Part shown: positions 41,822-51,419 of the stretch, piece by piece
Layout of the letters: the number at the start of each line of letters is the position of its first letter
Numbering within the stretch: the stretch's first letter is position 1
From: Pseudodesulfovibrio sp.
GTDB lineage: Bacteria > Desulfobacterota > Desulfovibrionia > Desulfovibrionales > Desulfovibrionaceae
Assembly: GCA_016342345.1 (NCBI GenBank)
Contig: JAEINO010000004.1
Coordinates: 79,122-143,121 of the forward strand
Reading direction: 5' to 3'
Length of the DNA: 64,000 bases
The notes under the pieces: model-generated
What the model was told of the DNA's origin: nothing
Seen by the model: the letters and a program-made list of their open reading frames with translations, nothing else
The model's database searches: none
Program-made: the position numbers and the translations under genes

Positions 41822-42664
41822 ATGATGGATAAGGCGGCAGGTTTGCCCATTGGCATGTTCGACTCTGGCGTGGGTGGATTGACGGTTCTCAAGGCTGTGC
41901 GTGAGCAGATGCCTTGTGAAGATGTTGTCTATCTTGGAGATACTGCACGGTTGCCGTATGGTACCAAATCACCGCAGACCGTTTCCCGATATGCCGTTCA
42001 ATGCGCCGCAGAGTTGGTTGGTCGCAACATAAAGTTGCTCGTGGTGGCCTGTAACACCGCTTCTGCCATGGCACTTGATGCCTTGCGTGAAATATATTCC
42101 GATATTCCGGTTGTCGGCGTGGTCGAACCCGGTGCACAGGCAGCCTGTGTAGCCACGCGCAATCGTTCCATTGCGGTCATTGGCACGGAATCAACCATTG
42201 CTGGCGGGGCTTATCAGCGCGCCATTCACTCCATTGACCCCGGCACCCGCATAGTGGGCCATTCCTGTCCGCTCTTTGTGGCCCTGGCCGAAGAAGGGTG
42301 GACTGACGGGCCTATTCCCGAAGCTGTTGCCAAACGATATCTCGATCCGGTTTTTAGTCCGTTTTCCCTGGCTGAACAGTCTGTTATCCCAGATACTCTG
42401 GTCCTCGGATGTACACATTTCCCCTTGCTTGCCTCGGCTATTCAAAAGGCTGTTGATCCTGCCACTGTCATTGTGGATTCGGCTGCCACGACAGCCGCGA
42501 TAGTGCATGGGGAACTCGTCCGGTTGGGCCTTGGAAGGACTGGAGGAGGTTGCGGGAAAACCCTTTATCTCACCACGGATGATGTGGCTCGCTTTGCACG
42601 CACTGGAACGAGATTCCTAGGTAACCCCATATCCGAACGGGAAGTGGAGCTGGTTGATCTGTAA
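41822..42664 (+). CDS. murI: Glutamate racemase
   Basis: IGMFDSGVGGLTVLKAV...YLGDTARLPYGTKSPQTV...VACNTASAMALDALRE...VLGCTHFPLL. Confidence 0.95.
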   Translation: MMDKAAGLPIGMFDSGVGGLTVLKAVREQMPCEDVVYLGDTARLPYGTKSPQTVSRYAVQCAAELVGRNIKLLVVACNTASAMALDALREIYSDIPVVGVVEPGAQAACVATRNRSIAVIGTESTIAGGAYQRAIHSIDPGTRIVGHSCPLFVALAEEGWTDGPIPEAVAKRYLDPVFSPFSLAEQSVIPDTLVLGCTHFPLLASAIQKAVDPATVIVDSAATTAAIVHGELVRLGLGRTGGGCGKTLYLTTDDVARFARTGTRFLGNPISEREVELVDL

Positions 42665-42793
42665 TTACGGTTTTTTATTTCCTTCCGTTCCCTTTTCAAG
42701 CCTCCTTCCTTCCCTTTCCTCAGCTCATGAGCTATTCCTACTCGCAGTAGAGTTCCATCTCGTTAATCAATGAACCGCAACAAGGAGTTTCCC

Positions 42794-43273
42794 TTGAAAC
42801 GCACCTTATCAGCCCTTGCCAGGAACGAGCCTGGCGTTTTGGCGAAAATGGCTTCCGAGTTTGGTAAATGCAAGGCGAACATTCTGTCTCTGGCAGCAGG
42901 GGAAACGGAAAATCCGGAAGTATCTCGTATAGTGCTTTGCCTCGAAGGAGATGGAAAGGCCATGGATGAGGCTGAGAAATATTTGAAAAACCTCAGTGGT
43001 ATCATTCAGATAGATGACCTTTCGCGCAAGGATTTCGTGGACCGGGAGCTTGTCATGATCAAGGTTGCCATGAATCGAGAGCAAACAGGGCAGTTGATGC
43101 AGATATTTGAAGTTTTTCGAGCCAATGTCGTGGGTATGGGCCAGGAAACCATCACGATTGAACTGGCTGGTGATCAGGAAAGGCTGGACGGGCTGATTCA
43201 GATGCTGATTCCCTATGGCATAAAGTCCATGTGTCGCTCTGGCATGATCGCGCTTAAGCGCGGGGATGAATAA
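42794..43273 (+). CDS. Acetolactate synthase small-subunit-like ACT domain protein
   Basis: KRTLSALARNEPGVLAKMASEFGKCKANILSLAAGETENPEVSRIVLCLEGD...RELVMIKV; TTG at 42794 after AAGGAG (ORF also open from ATG 42770). Confidence 0.75.
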   Translation: MKRTLSALARNEPGVLAKMASEFGKCKANILSLAAGETENPEVSRIVLCLEGDGKAMDEAEKYLKNLSGIIQIDDLSRKDFVDRELVMIKVAMNREQTGQLMQIFEVFRANVVGMGQETITIELAGDQERLDGLIQMLIPYGIKSMCRSGMIALKRGDE

Positions 43274-44222
43274 GTCCGTGGTGCAAGATGCACCCCTAAT
43301 CAGCCTGGATGGGTTGGTGCAGGCTGCCCTGTCCCATAATGAGGGCGGTGTCATGCCCAAGGTGGCCATTGCCCGGTCTGCCGAGGGTTTTGTGCTCAGG
43401 GCGGGAGTCGAGGCGTATGAGCGTGGCGTGGCCGAACCTGTGCTCATTGGTGATATCGGAGAGACGCAACGCATAGCGGATGAACTGGGGCTGGATATTT
43501 CTCCATTCCGGCAGGTGAATATGCCTGGCGACGAATTGGCCGTGTTCGAGGCTGTGCGCCTGTTTCGGGAAGGCGAAGCTCAATTGATCATGAAGGGGCT
43601 GGTGTCTACAGCGGCCCTTCTCAAGGCCGTGTTGAACAAGGAAACCGGTGTTCCCCACCCTTCGCGAATATTGAGCCATGTGTCTGTTTTCGAATCTCCG
43701 ATTGACGGGCGGCTGATGATCATGACCGATCCTGGTGTGAATATTATGCCGTCTCTGCAACGTAAGGTGGACATTCTCAAGAATGCCCTTGAAGTCGCCA
43801 GAATGATTGGGATGGTGCAACCCAAGGTCGCTGTTCTTGCGGCCACGGAGAAGATTAATTATCCCGCAATGCCAGCAACCTTGGACGGAGATATACTGAC
43901 CAAGATGGCCGGGCAGGGCGAATTCGGTGATGCCTTGGTACTTGGACCTCTTTCTCTTGATCTTGCCGTTTCGAGAGATGCTGCCGCGTGCAAGCAATTT
44001 GATAATCCGGTTGCCGGGTGTGCCGATATTCTGCTCACTCCCAACATTGAGGCAGGCAATATCCTGTACAAGGCCTTGTCAACGTTTTCTGGTTGCATCA
44101 TGGCGGCTGTGGTCGTGGGCAGCCGCGTACCCGTGGTGGTTCCGTCTCGTGGAGATTCGGATGCGAGCAAGTTCTACTCCATTGCTTTGGCCAGCCTGTT
44201 GGCCCAAAGGAGCCTGTCTTGA
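43266..44222 (+). CDS. ptb: Phosphate butyryltransferase (phosphate acetyl/butyryl transferase family)
   Basis: GDIGETQRIADELGLDIS...LIMKGLVSTAALLKAVLNKETGV...LSHVSVFESP; adjacent to butyrate kinase. Confidence 0.88.
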   Translation: MNKSVVQDAPLISLDGLVQAALSHNEGGVMPKVAIARSAEGFVLRAGVEAYERGVAEPVLIGDIGETQRIADELGLDISPFRQVNMPGDELAVFEAVRLFREGEAQLIMKGLVSTAALLKAVLNKETGVPHPSRILSHVSVFESPIDGRLMIMTDPGVNIMPSLQRKVDILKNALEVARMIGMVQPKVAVLAATEKINYPAMPATLDGDILTKMAGQGEFGDALVLGPLSLDLAVSRDAAACKQFDNPVAGCADILLTPNIEAGNILYKALSTFSGCIMAAVVVGSRVPVVVPSRGDSDASKFYSIALASLLAQRSLS

Positions 44223-45316
44223 ATATTTTTGTCATCAATACCGGTTCCACTTCCACCAAGTTGGCCTATTTTCAGGATGGAAAGGTTGTGGCCTTGCGGG
44301 AACACCAACATCCCAGAGAAGAACTGGCCCGTCTGGGGCGGGTGATTAACCAAATTGATTTTCGCATGGCAGTCATTCGAGATGCCATCGGAAAATCCGG
44401 CATTGATGTGAGTTCCATGGATGCCGTGGCCGGGCGCGGTGGTTTGTTGCATCCGTTGGACGGCGGTGTTTACGAAGTGTCTTACGATATGCTTAACGAT
44501 CTGCATACAGCAAGATATGGCGAGCATGCATGTAACCTTGGAGCGGTACTGGCCCACGAATTGGCTCAGGAATGGTCGGTACCGGCTTTTATTGTTGACC
44601 CGGTTGTCACGGACGAGTTGGAGGATGTGGCTAGGCTTACAGGGGTGCCCGGTATAGAGCGGCGCAGCCTTTTTCATGCCCTGAATCAACGGGGGGCGGC
44701 GAGGACAGTGGCGGCCCGTTTGGGCGTGGAGTATGAGGAGAGCAATTTTATTGTCTGTCATATGGGCGGCGGCATTTCCATTGGAGCACACAGGTTGGGT
44801 CGGGTGGTGGATGTGACCAACGCTCTGGACGGAGAGGGTCCGTTCTCACCTGAGCGCACAGGAGGTTTGCCCGTTATTCCGGTGTTGGAGATGATCAGTC
44901 GCGGTGAAACCACCCCGGAGCAATTGAAAAACGTCATTCTTCGCGGAGGGGGATTGTTTGCCCACATGGGGTCCAACGATTTGCGCGAGACTGTGGCACG
45001 GATGGAGTCTGGGCAGGACAGGGCCAGACTTGTATTTGAAGCATTGGCATACAACATAGCCAAGCATATTGCGTCCATGGTCCCTGCCCTGGTTGATGAG
45101 AACGGTGTGTTTGCCGTTGCTGCGGTGGTGTTGACGGGTGGCATGGCTCAAAGTCCTGTTTTGATTGACGAGATTACGCGCTTGATTCGATACGTAGGGC
45201 CAGTGGAAGTGGTTGTCGGTGAAGAGGAAATGATTGCCTTGGCGCATGGGGCCGAGCGCGTCCTGAATGGCGTTGAAAGTGCTCACCACTATCATGCCAT
45301 TCGTAAGAGCCCTTGA
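44219..45316 (+). CDS. buk: Butyrate kinase
   Basis: NIFVINTGSTSTKLAYFQDGK...CHMGGGISIGAHRLGRVVDVTNALDGEGPFSPERTGGLP; TTG start overlapping the ptb stop. Confidence 0.92.
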   Translation: MNIFVINTGSTSTKLAYFQDGKVVALREHQHPREELARLGRVINQIDFRMAVIRDAIGKSGIDVSSMDAVAGRGGLLHPLDGGVYEVSYDMLNDLHTARYGEHACNLGAVLAHELAQEWSVPAFIVDPVVTDELEDVARLTGVPGIERRSLFHALNQRGAARTVAARLGVEYEESNFIVCHMGGGISIGAHRLGRVVDVTNALDGEGPFSPERTGGLPVIPVLEMISRGETTPEQLKNVILRGGGLFAHMGSNDLRETVARMESGQDRARLVFEALAYNIAKHIASMVPALVDENGVFAVAAVVLTGGMAQSPVLIDEITRLIRYVGPVEVVVGEEEMIALAHGAERVLNGVESAHHYHAIRKSP

Positions 45317-45430
45317 TGATCAAGTGGTTTCGGAGCTTTGTGTCGGAACAAATGGACCGGTGGTAGTGGTTGGAATATATTAGTATTGAGATTTCAATGA
45401 ATAGCAGATATGTCTATAAAATAGAAGAAA

Positions 45431-46360
45431 GTGGACTATTACGTGGTTGCTGGCGGAAAGCCTAGCCAAAGGAAATCTTGGATGGGATCATTGTTTTCTA
45501 GTTCAATATCTCTCAGAAAAAGTGTCAGGATCTCGGATGACGAGTTTCTGCTCCTGCGCGATTTCATTTATGAGAAAAGTGGTATTTTTGTTGATGTTAA
45601 ACGAAAATATCTTTTTGAGAGCCGTTTTTCCAAACATCTTGGGGAATTGGGGCTTTCCAGTTTTTCTGATTATATCAAGTATTTGAAGTTCGACGTGAAA
45701 AAAGCTGAAGAGTTGCCACGGCTTTTTGAGTTGGTGACCACCAATGAGACCAGTTTTTGCCGGGACTTGAGACAGCTTGATGTTTTCAAAGTCAACGTGC
45801 TCGATGAAATACTTAATGAGCAGCGCAAGGCAGGCAAACTGGAACTCAATATCTGGTCCGCAGGTTGCTCTTCCGGGGAAGAACCGTACACGCTTGCCAT
45901 CTTGCTTCACGAATCGCTCAAGCGGGAACTTCCCCTTTGGAAGATCAAGATCACTGCCGTGGATTTATCCAGGACCATGATCGAGCAGGCACAAAAAGGT
46001 GTTTACGGAGAATACGCCTTTAAGACGACCTCTGACGACATCAGAAAGAAGTATTTCACCAAGGAGTCTGAGGGCTGGAAGGTCAAACCGGAGGTCCAGA
46101 AGCTTGTTCATTTTCAGCAAATGAATCTGAATGATTCCCAGTCCTTGAAGAAGGTGGCTCGTTCACATATTGTTTTTTGCCGGAACGTGGTCATCTATTT
46201 TGACGAGGCCATGAAAAAGAAGGTTGTCGGCTCCTTTTACGACAATTTGTTGCCCGGTGGGTATTTGATGCTTGGACATTCGGAGACGCTGCACAAGATA
46301 TCTCAAGCGTTCAAGCCTCTCTATCATCCCGGGTCGATCGCGTACAAGAAGCAAGGCTAG
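45431..46360 (+). CDS. cheR: CheR-type protein-glutamate methyltransferase
   Basis: ETSFCRDLRQLDVF...IWSAGCSSGEEPYTLAILL...VFCRNVVIYFDEAMKKKVV. Confidence 0.92.
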   Translation: MDYYVVAGGKPSQRKSWMGSLFSSSISLRKSVRISDDEFLLLRDFIYEKSGIFVDVKRKYLFESRFSKHLGELGLSSFSDYIKYLKFDVKKAEELPRLFELVTTNETSFCRDLRQLDVFKVNVLDEILNEQRKAGKLELNIWSAGCSSGEEPYTLAILLHESLKRELPLWKIKITAVDLSRTMIEQAQKGVYGEYAFKTTSDDIRKKYFTKESEGWKVKPEVQKLVHFQQMNLNDSQSLKKVARSHIVFCRNVVIYFDEAMKKKVVGSFYDNLLPGGYLMLGHSETLHKISQAFKPLYHPGSIAYKKQG

Positions 46361-46395
46361 AGCTAGGTCCCTAACCCCCACTGGAGGGAAGCGTT

Positions 46396-47616
46396 TTGGG
46401 TATCAAGTGTTTTGAAGAACTGACGGCGGGCATGATTCTGGCTTCTGATTTGAAAGCCAGCGATGGCAGGCTGCTTTTCAAGGCGGGCACGGAAATAGAG
46501 GCGCGGCATATCGAGCTTCTCAAGCGTGTTGGCGTTGCAGAGGTAGATGTCGAGGCTGGCGCATGCGAATTGAGCGATGGCATGCTTCTGGAGATTGAAG
46601 ACTATGTTCGTGATTTTTTCCTGTATGTAAACCCGGACTCTGAGCCGGTTGTCGAGATGTTCCGTATTTCCCTTGCCCTTACCGGTGATGCCGTGGCTCG
46701 GGGATGGTGCTTGCCCGACATAATCCAACGTCGTGCTTCCAACGTCGAGCACATGGAAGATCTATTTCTCAAGGGTATGGGATCGCCGGAAACTATCGTT
46801 ATGCATGAAGCCGAGCTGGCCAGTTTCCCGGATATTTATTTCCGTATCAAGGAAGTGCTTGAGGACGACAGTGCATCTGCCACACGTATAGCCAAAGTCG
46901 TCAGCACGGACATGAGCCTGGCCGCCAAGCTCATCAAACTGGTCAACAGTCCTCTGTATGGTTTTCCGCAAACCATCGATTCCATCAGTCGAGCCGTGGC
47001 CCTGATCGGAGCCAAGGAATTGTCAACGTTGGCACTTGGTATTTCGGCCATAAATTATTTCAAGGATATTCCACCGGAACTTGTGGACATGAAGAAGTTC
47101 TGGCGACACTCCATCACCTGTGGGCTTCTTGCAAAGATTCTGGCAACCACCCAGACAGGTCTGTCTCCCGAGCGTTTTTTCATTGCGGGACTCCTGCACG
47201 ATGTCGGCCGACTGATAATGTTCAAGAAGCTTCCGTATGCCTCCACTGAGGCCATGCTCTTTGCCAGGGAAAACTCAATCCCATTGGTCGAGGCCGAACG
47301 GTCCACCATGGATTTTTGCCATACAGATATCAGCAGGCCGCTTCTTGAGGCGTGGAAATTCCCGGAAGGGCTGTCCAACATGATTAATTTTCATCATAAT
47401 CCCATGGAGTTTCCCAATCCTCTTGAGCCAGCCATTATCCATTTGGCCGATAACCTGACCAATGCGATGGAGATAGCTCAGGGTGGCATGTATGTTCTTC
47501 CCGGCGTGGATGAACAGGCTTGGGAAATTCTGGGAATCCAGGCTGATCCTGTCCTGCGCGATGCTGTAGAGCAATGTCAGGAACAGATTGATACCATTCT
47601 GGGTGCTTTCTTCTAG
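46396..47616 (+). CDS. HDOD domain protein
   Basis: SATRIAKVVSTDMSLAAKLIKLVNSPLYGFPQTIDSISRAVALIGAKELSTLALG...AGLLHDVGRLIMF. Confidence 0.9.
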   Translation: MGIKCFEELTAGMILASDLKASDGRLLFKAGTEIEARHIELLKRVGVAEVDVEAGACELSDGMLLEIEDYVRDFFLYVNPDSEPVVEMFRISLALTGDAVARGWCLPDIIQRRASNVEHMEDLFLKGMGSPETIVMHEAELASFPDIYFRIKEVLEDDSASATRIAKVVSTDMSLAAKLIKLVNSPLYGFPQTIDSISRAVALIGAKELSTLALGISAINYFKDIPPELVDMKKFWRHSITCGLLAKILATTQTGLSPERFFIAGLLHDVGRLIMFKKLPYASTEAMLFARENSIPLVEAERSTMDFCHTDISRPLLEAWKFPEGLSNMINFHHNPMEFPNPLEPAIIHLADNLTNAMEIAQGGMYVLPGVDEQAWEILGIQADPVLRDAVEQCQEQIDTILGAFF

Positions 47617-47640
47617 GGAAGCACTGCATAATTGCCTTCT

Positions 47641-47730
47641 GGCTTCGTTGCTGCAAAAAAATCAAACCCTAGCGTGCAGGAAGCACTCGTCAGCCTTGAC
47701 TTTTTTGCGTGCCTTGCCAGCGAACAATTC
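47641..47730. repeat. Intergenic hairpin repeat, copy B
   Basis: CGTTGCTGCAAAAAAATCAAACCCTAGCGTGCAGGAAGCACTCGTC...TTTTTTGCGTGCCTTGCC. Confidence 0.5.
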
Positions 47731-47853
47731 TACAGCACTTCCTGAAGATTGAATTAATCAGTACTTCCCTAGCAGACTGTTGCAAAAGGCCCTATTGCAC
47801 TTTTGAGCTTTCGGTTTTTTTGAAAAGGCTGCCAGATTGACTTTGTCAAAATT

Positions 47854-47890
47854 CCAAGGCCGATGCGTACAGGGTACGCATCGGCCTTGG
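47854..47890. repeat. Perfect 17-bp inverted repeat / hairpin
   Basis: CCAAGGCCGATGCGTAC-AGG-GTACGCATCGGCCTTGG. Confidence 0.85.
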
Positions 47891-47925
47891 CTTGTCAGAA
47901 CAGTAAGTTGGTTGTCGGGGGTGGG

Positions 47926-48570
47926 CTAGCGAGCTTGTCCCTCGACTATGAGGTTGGGAAGTTCGTCGGTGTCGTCGTGCTTTACAGGGAAATGCTCGAC
48001 AATCAGCTCTCCGCAGCGTTTGACGCCCTGGCAGAGAGCTTCTCCTGCGCGACCTGCGCGGATGCCTTCAGTGATCATATCCACCACTTCGTTCCAGACT
48101 TCAGGATCGACCTTGTCGTTGATGCCCTTGTCAGCCAGTACCTGAACGCTTCGTTCGAAAACCGAGACATAGATGATGACGCCGGTCAGGTCACGGGTGC
48201 GGTGCAGTCCGTTGAGATAAAACGCCGTAAAGGCTGCTTCCTCGACTTCCTCTTTCATTTCCCGTTTGCTGATAAATGGTTTTTTCAGGGCAGGGATGGC
48301 AGTCAGGAGACGGGAGAAGACAACATACGTGACCAGAAATAGCCCCAGAAAGACCCACATGTCTTCTTGGCCCAGCAGCATGGCTATTCCCGTGGAGAGC
48401 AGGATACCGAGAGTTAATCCGCCGAGATGGGCGGCTTGTGGGTAGTCGTAGCTTATGGATGCGAGAACAGGTACTATTTCGCCGGAGGTGCTTTTTTCCA
48501 CGTCCTTGACGCACTGGATGAGTGTGTCTTGTTCTTCCTGAGAGAGGAAGTTCTGTGCGAGATTATTCAT
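47926..48570 (-). CDS. TPM domain membrane protein
   Basis: FLSQEEQDTLIQCVKDVEKSTSGEIVPVLA... followed by TM segments; paired with LemA/TPM genes. Confidence 0.8.
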   Translation of the reverse strand: MNNLAQNFLSQEEQDTLIQCVKDVEKSTSGEIVPVLASISYDYPQAAHLGGLTLGILLSTGIAMLLGQEDMWVFLGLFLVTYVVFSRLLTAIPALKKPFISKREMKEEVEEAAFTAFYLNGLHRTRDLTGVIIYVSVFERSVQVLADKGINDKVDPEVWNEVVDMITEGIRAGRAGEALCQGVKRCGELIVEHFPVKHDDTDELPNLIVEGQAR

Positions 48571-48585
48571 GATGAGTCCTTGTTG

Positions 48586-49383
48586 TTACCAGCCGCCGGA
48601 GGCTCCGCCGCCGCCGAAACCACCACCGCCGAAGCCGCCGAAACCACCTCCGCCACCGCCACCAAAACCGCCTCCGCCGCCACGGCTGCCGCCGAGCATG
48701 CTGAGCAGGAGCAGGGTGCTGGCTGTGGAGCCAACGCCTGAACGAGTGGTCGTGGTGCCATCCTCTGCGAGTTGTCCGGACCGTCTGCGTTTGCCAAACA
48801 TTTCAGTGAAGAACATGAACAGAGCCATGGGGATGATGATCAGGGAAAGCACCCCGCGTTTGCTTCTTCGCTGTTTTGACGGAGCTGCCACGTATTCTCC
48901 CCGGACCGCTCCGGTGATAGCTGTCACACCATCGCTGAAGCCTCCGTCGAAGTCGCCCGCCTTGAAGCGCGGGCCGATGACATTGGTGATGATCTGGCCC
49001 GACAGCACATCGGTGAGTACGCCTTCCAGGCCATAGCCGACTTCAATGCGGAGTATGCGGTCTTCTTTGCTTGCCAGCAGGATGACGCCGTTGTCAGTGC
49101 CTTTCTGTCCAGCTTTCCACGCTTCGGCCACCCGGATTGAGAAGTCCTCAAGAGAGTCGCCCTCAAGAGAGGGTATGGTCAGTATCGCCACTTGGGTGGA
49201 ATCCGTGCGTTCCAGTTCTGCCAGTTGGGATTCCAGTGCCTGACGGGTGGCCGGGGACATCATGTTTCCCAGATCGTTGACCCGTCCCTTGTAGGGCGGG
49301 ACGTCCAGGGCAAGTGCTCCGGCTGCAAGGATTAAGACAAGGGCCGCACACATGGCGGCAATGAGAAGTTTACGCACTGTCAT
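48586..49383 (-). CDS. TPM domain (YgcG-family) protein with Gly-rich C-terminus
   Basis: YKGRVNDLGNMMSPATRQALESQLAELERTDSTQVAILTIPSLEGDSLEDFSIRVAEAWKAGQKGTDNGVILL; C-terminal GGGGGFGGGG tail. Confidence 0.9.
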   Translation of the reverse strand: MTVRKLLIAAMCAALVLILAAGALALDVPPYKGRVNDLGNMMSPATRQALESQLAELERTDSTQVAILTIPSLEGDSLEDFSIRVAEAWKAGQKGTDNGVILLASKEDRILRIEVGYGLEGVLTDVLSGQIITNVIGPRFKAGDFDGGFSDGVTAITGAVRGEYVAAPSKQRRSKRGVLSLIIIPMALFMFFTEMFGKRRRSGQLAEDGTTTTRSGVGSTASTLLLLSMLGGSRGGGGGFGGGGGGGFGGFGGGGFGGGGASGGW

Positions 49384-49389
49384 ATCCTG

Positions 49390-49989
49390 TTAGGACTTGG
49401 TTTCGAAGTTGACTTTGGGGACTTCTTTCGCGCCGGGATCGGCTTGGAAGAATTCCTTGCGTTCCAAATGCAGTGCAACTGAGTTCGTCAGTGAATTCGG
49501 GAATTTGCGGATGGAGAAATTAAAGGTCTTTACTGCGGCGTTGTACCGTTGACGCGCCACGTTGATGCGGTTTTCCGTGCCTTCAAGTTGATGCTGGAGT
49601 CCAAGGAAGTTCTGACTTGCCTTGAGGTCTGGATAGCGTTCGACAACGACCATTAAGCGGGACAGGGCTGAGGAAAGTTTTCCTTGGGCAGCCTGAAACT
49701 TGGCCAGGGCAACCTTGTCGGTGAGCATTTCAGGGGACAGCTTGACCTGAGTCGCTTGTGAGCGGGCTTCGATAACGGCCTGGAGAGTGTCCTTTTCGTG
49801 GGCTGCAGAGGCCTTGACGGTTGCTACCAGATTGGGGATGAGGTCGGCCCTGCGTTGCAGGGATGCGTCCAGGTTGCCCCAGGCAGCAAAGACTTCTTCT
49901 TCCTGCTGCTGCATGGAGTTGTAGCCGCAACCGGCAAGTGACATGACTGCCACCAGCGCGGCAAAAGACAAGAGTATGCGTTTGATCAT
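49390..49989 (-). CDS. lemA: LemA family protein
   Basis: Lipobox [28 protein letters not shown]..., [39 protein letters not shown]. Confidence 0.95.
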   Translation of the reverse strand: MIKRILLSFAALVAVMSLAGCGYNSMQQQEEEVFAAWGNLDASLQRRADLIPNLVATVKASAAHEKDTLQAVIEARSQATQVKLSPEMLTDKVALAKFQAAQGKLSSALSRLMVVVERYPDLKASQNFLGLQHQLEGTENRINVARQRYNAAVKTFNFSIRKFPNSLTNSVALHLERKEFFQADPGAKEVPKVNFETKS

Positions 49990-50084
49990 TGTTTAATTCC
50001 GTGGTTTGGGGTTTGGATTGCTATACAAAGATGCGGCCCATCCTGAAAAAGTCAAGACGGGCCGTACCTATTTGATTTCTGTTG

Positions 50085-50531
50085 TTACTTTTTTTTCTTG
50101 GTCGTACGTTTGAGTCGTTTTCCTGCGCCCAGAAGCTTTCGCAGTTCGGCAGCGGCAGTCACCACATTACTTTCATGAAGTAGGATTCGTTCCTTGGAGG
50201 TCTGGAAGTGCCAGCCAATCGGCCTGTTCAGGAGTTTTGCCCCGCGTGAATTCAGGTATTCCTCTGCTTCGGTTTCCGCGGCCACGCATTCCAATTCTGC
50301 GAGTATTTCCTCTCGTTTTTGCATCTCGCGCATCTTGTAGGTGATCTCGTAGGCGGATCTGAGAATGTCGTCAGGCTGAACGTCCGTGGTTTTCTTGCGA
50401 CCTGACAGATGTCGTTGCAGTTCGTTGAGGTCGGCTTTGAGTTCCTTGATCTCAAACAAGGCCGTTTCTCTGGAAACTTCTATTTTTTCAGTAAGTTGTT
50501 TGTATATGGCACGCAGTTTTTGCTTGGACAT
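50085..50531 (-). CDS. Hypothetical protein, lysine-rich C-terminus
   Basis: 148-aa ORF with coding-like composition; no recognised family. Confidence 0.6.
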   Translation of the reverse strand: MSKQKLRAIYKQLTEKIEVSRETALFEIKELKADLNELQRHLSGRKKTTDVQPDDILRSAYEITYKMREMQKREEILAELECVAAETEAEEYLNSRGAKLLNRPIGWHFQTSKERILLHESNVVTAAAELRKLLGAGKRLKRTTKKKK

Positions 50532-50626
50532 GATACCTACTTTCAGACGTTGCAGTTGACCCGGAATTGTATGAACCAGCTGTAAGTTAGCGCATTATTG
50601 CAGGCATATGCAACCGCCTGATCGAA

Positions 50627-51238
50627 TCAAATTCTGGCAAGCACTCCTTTTCCGTCTGTAATATCAGCAATTCGAGTGGAAAAAGCTGGCAGATGCTCAA
50701 CGGGCAGACGCAGCATGAAGACCGCATCCATACCGAAATTTTCATCCAGAATCTCGGCCTCGAAACCCGGAAGCATGCGCTTGAGCAGAGTGACAGCCGG
50801 ATAGGGAATGGTGGCGGATACGGTCAGGGTGTCGATCTTTTCCCGGGTGGCCAGGGTGTCGAGATTCAGTTGGACCATGCTGGAATAGGCCCGGACCAAA
50901 CCTCCTGTGCCGAGCTTTGTGCCGCCAAAATATCGAGTGACCACCACCACTATTTCACCGACATTTCCATGAAGCAGGACATTGAGCATGGGCTTGCCGG
51001 CCGTGCCATGCGGTTCACCGTCATCACTCATGCCTATCTGTGCCGTGTCTCCGGGAGGGCCGGTCGTGTATGCCCAGCAATTGTGGGTTGCGTCAGGAAA
51101 TTCGGTCTTGATATCGGCAATGAATGTTCTGGCTGTTTCAATGTCTGGCGCGTGACCTGCGGAAGCGATGAAGCGGCTGCGTTTGATGGAATTTTCCACT
51201 CGGTGGAAGTCTGAGGGGATATCGTAACGCTTGCTCAT
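50627..51238 (-). CDS. YigZ/IMPACT family protein
   Basis: IKRSRFIASAGHAPDIETARTFIADIKTEFPDATHNCWAYTTG...SDDGEPHGTAGKPMLNVLL...VVVVTRYFGGTKLGTGGLVRAYS. Confidence 0.93.
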   Translation of the reverse strand: MSKRYDIPSDFHRVENSIKRSRFIASAGHAPDIETARTFIADIKTEFPDATHNCWAYTTGPPGDTAQIGMSDDGEPHGTAGKPMLNVLLHGNVGEIVVVVTRYFGGTKLGTGGLVRAYSSMVQLNLDTLATREKIDTLTVSATIPYPAVTLLKRMLPGFEAEILDENFGMDAVFMLRLPVEHLPAFSTRIADITDGKGVLARI

Positions 51239-51419
51239 GAGGAGAGCGTACCCCGGTCATTGACGGAGGGTCAACCTGTCGTTGGAAGATCTGTTTTTTT
51301 GGGGTTCTGGCAGCCGGATTGCGAGGGAATTGTGCTTGTGATGGCTTGGTGCTCGTCAGAGAGTGTCCTTCAGGGTTGAATGAGATTAAAAAAATTAAAT
51401 ACATGAGGTTAGGTCTATA

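Noticed and set aside
42676-42722. Polypyrimidine-rich stretch upstream of the ilvN-like gene
   Set aside because: No repeat unit or inverted structure; likely compositional, with too little evidence for a function.
48569-49036. Proline-rich plus-strand ORF (PPKPPPP...)
   Set aside because: Antisense to the Gly-rich tail of the TPM protein; the repeat is explained by the glycine codons.
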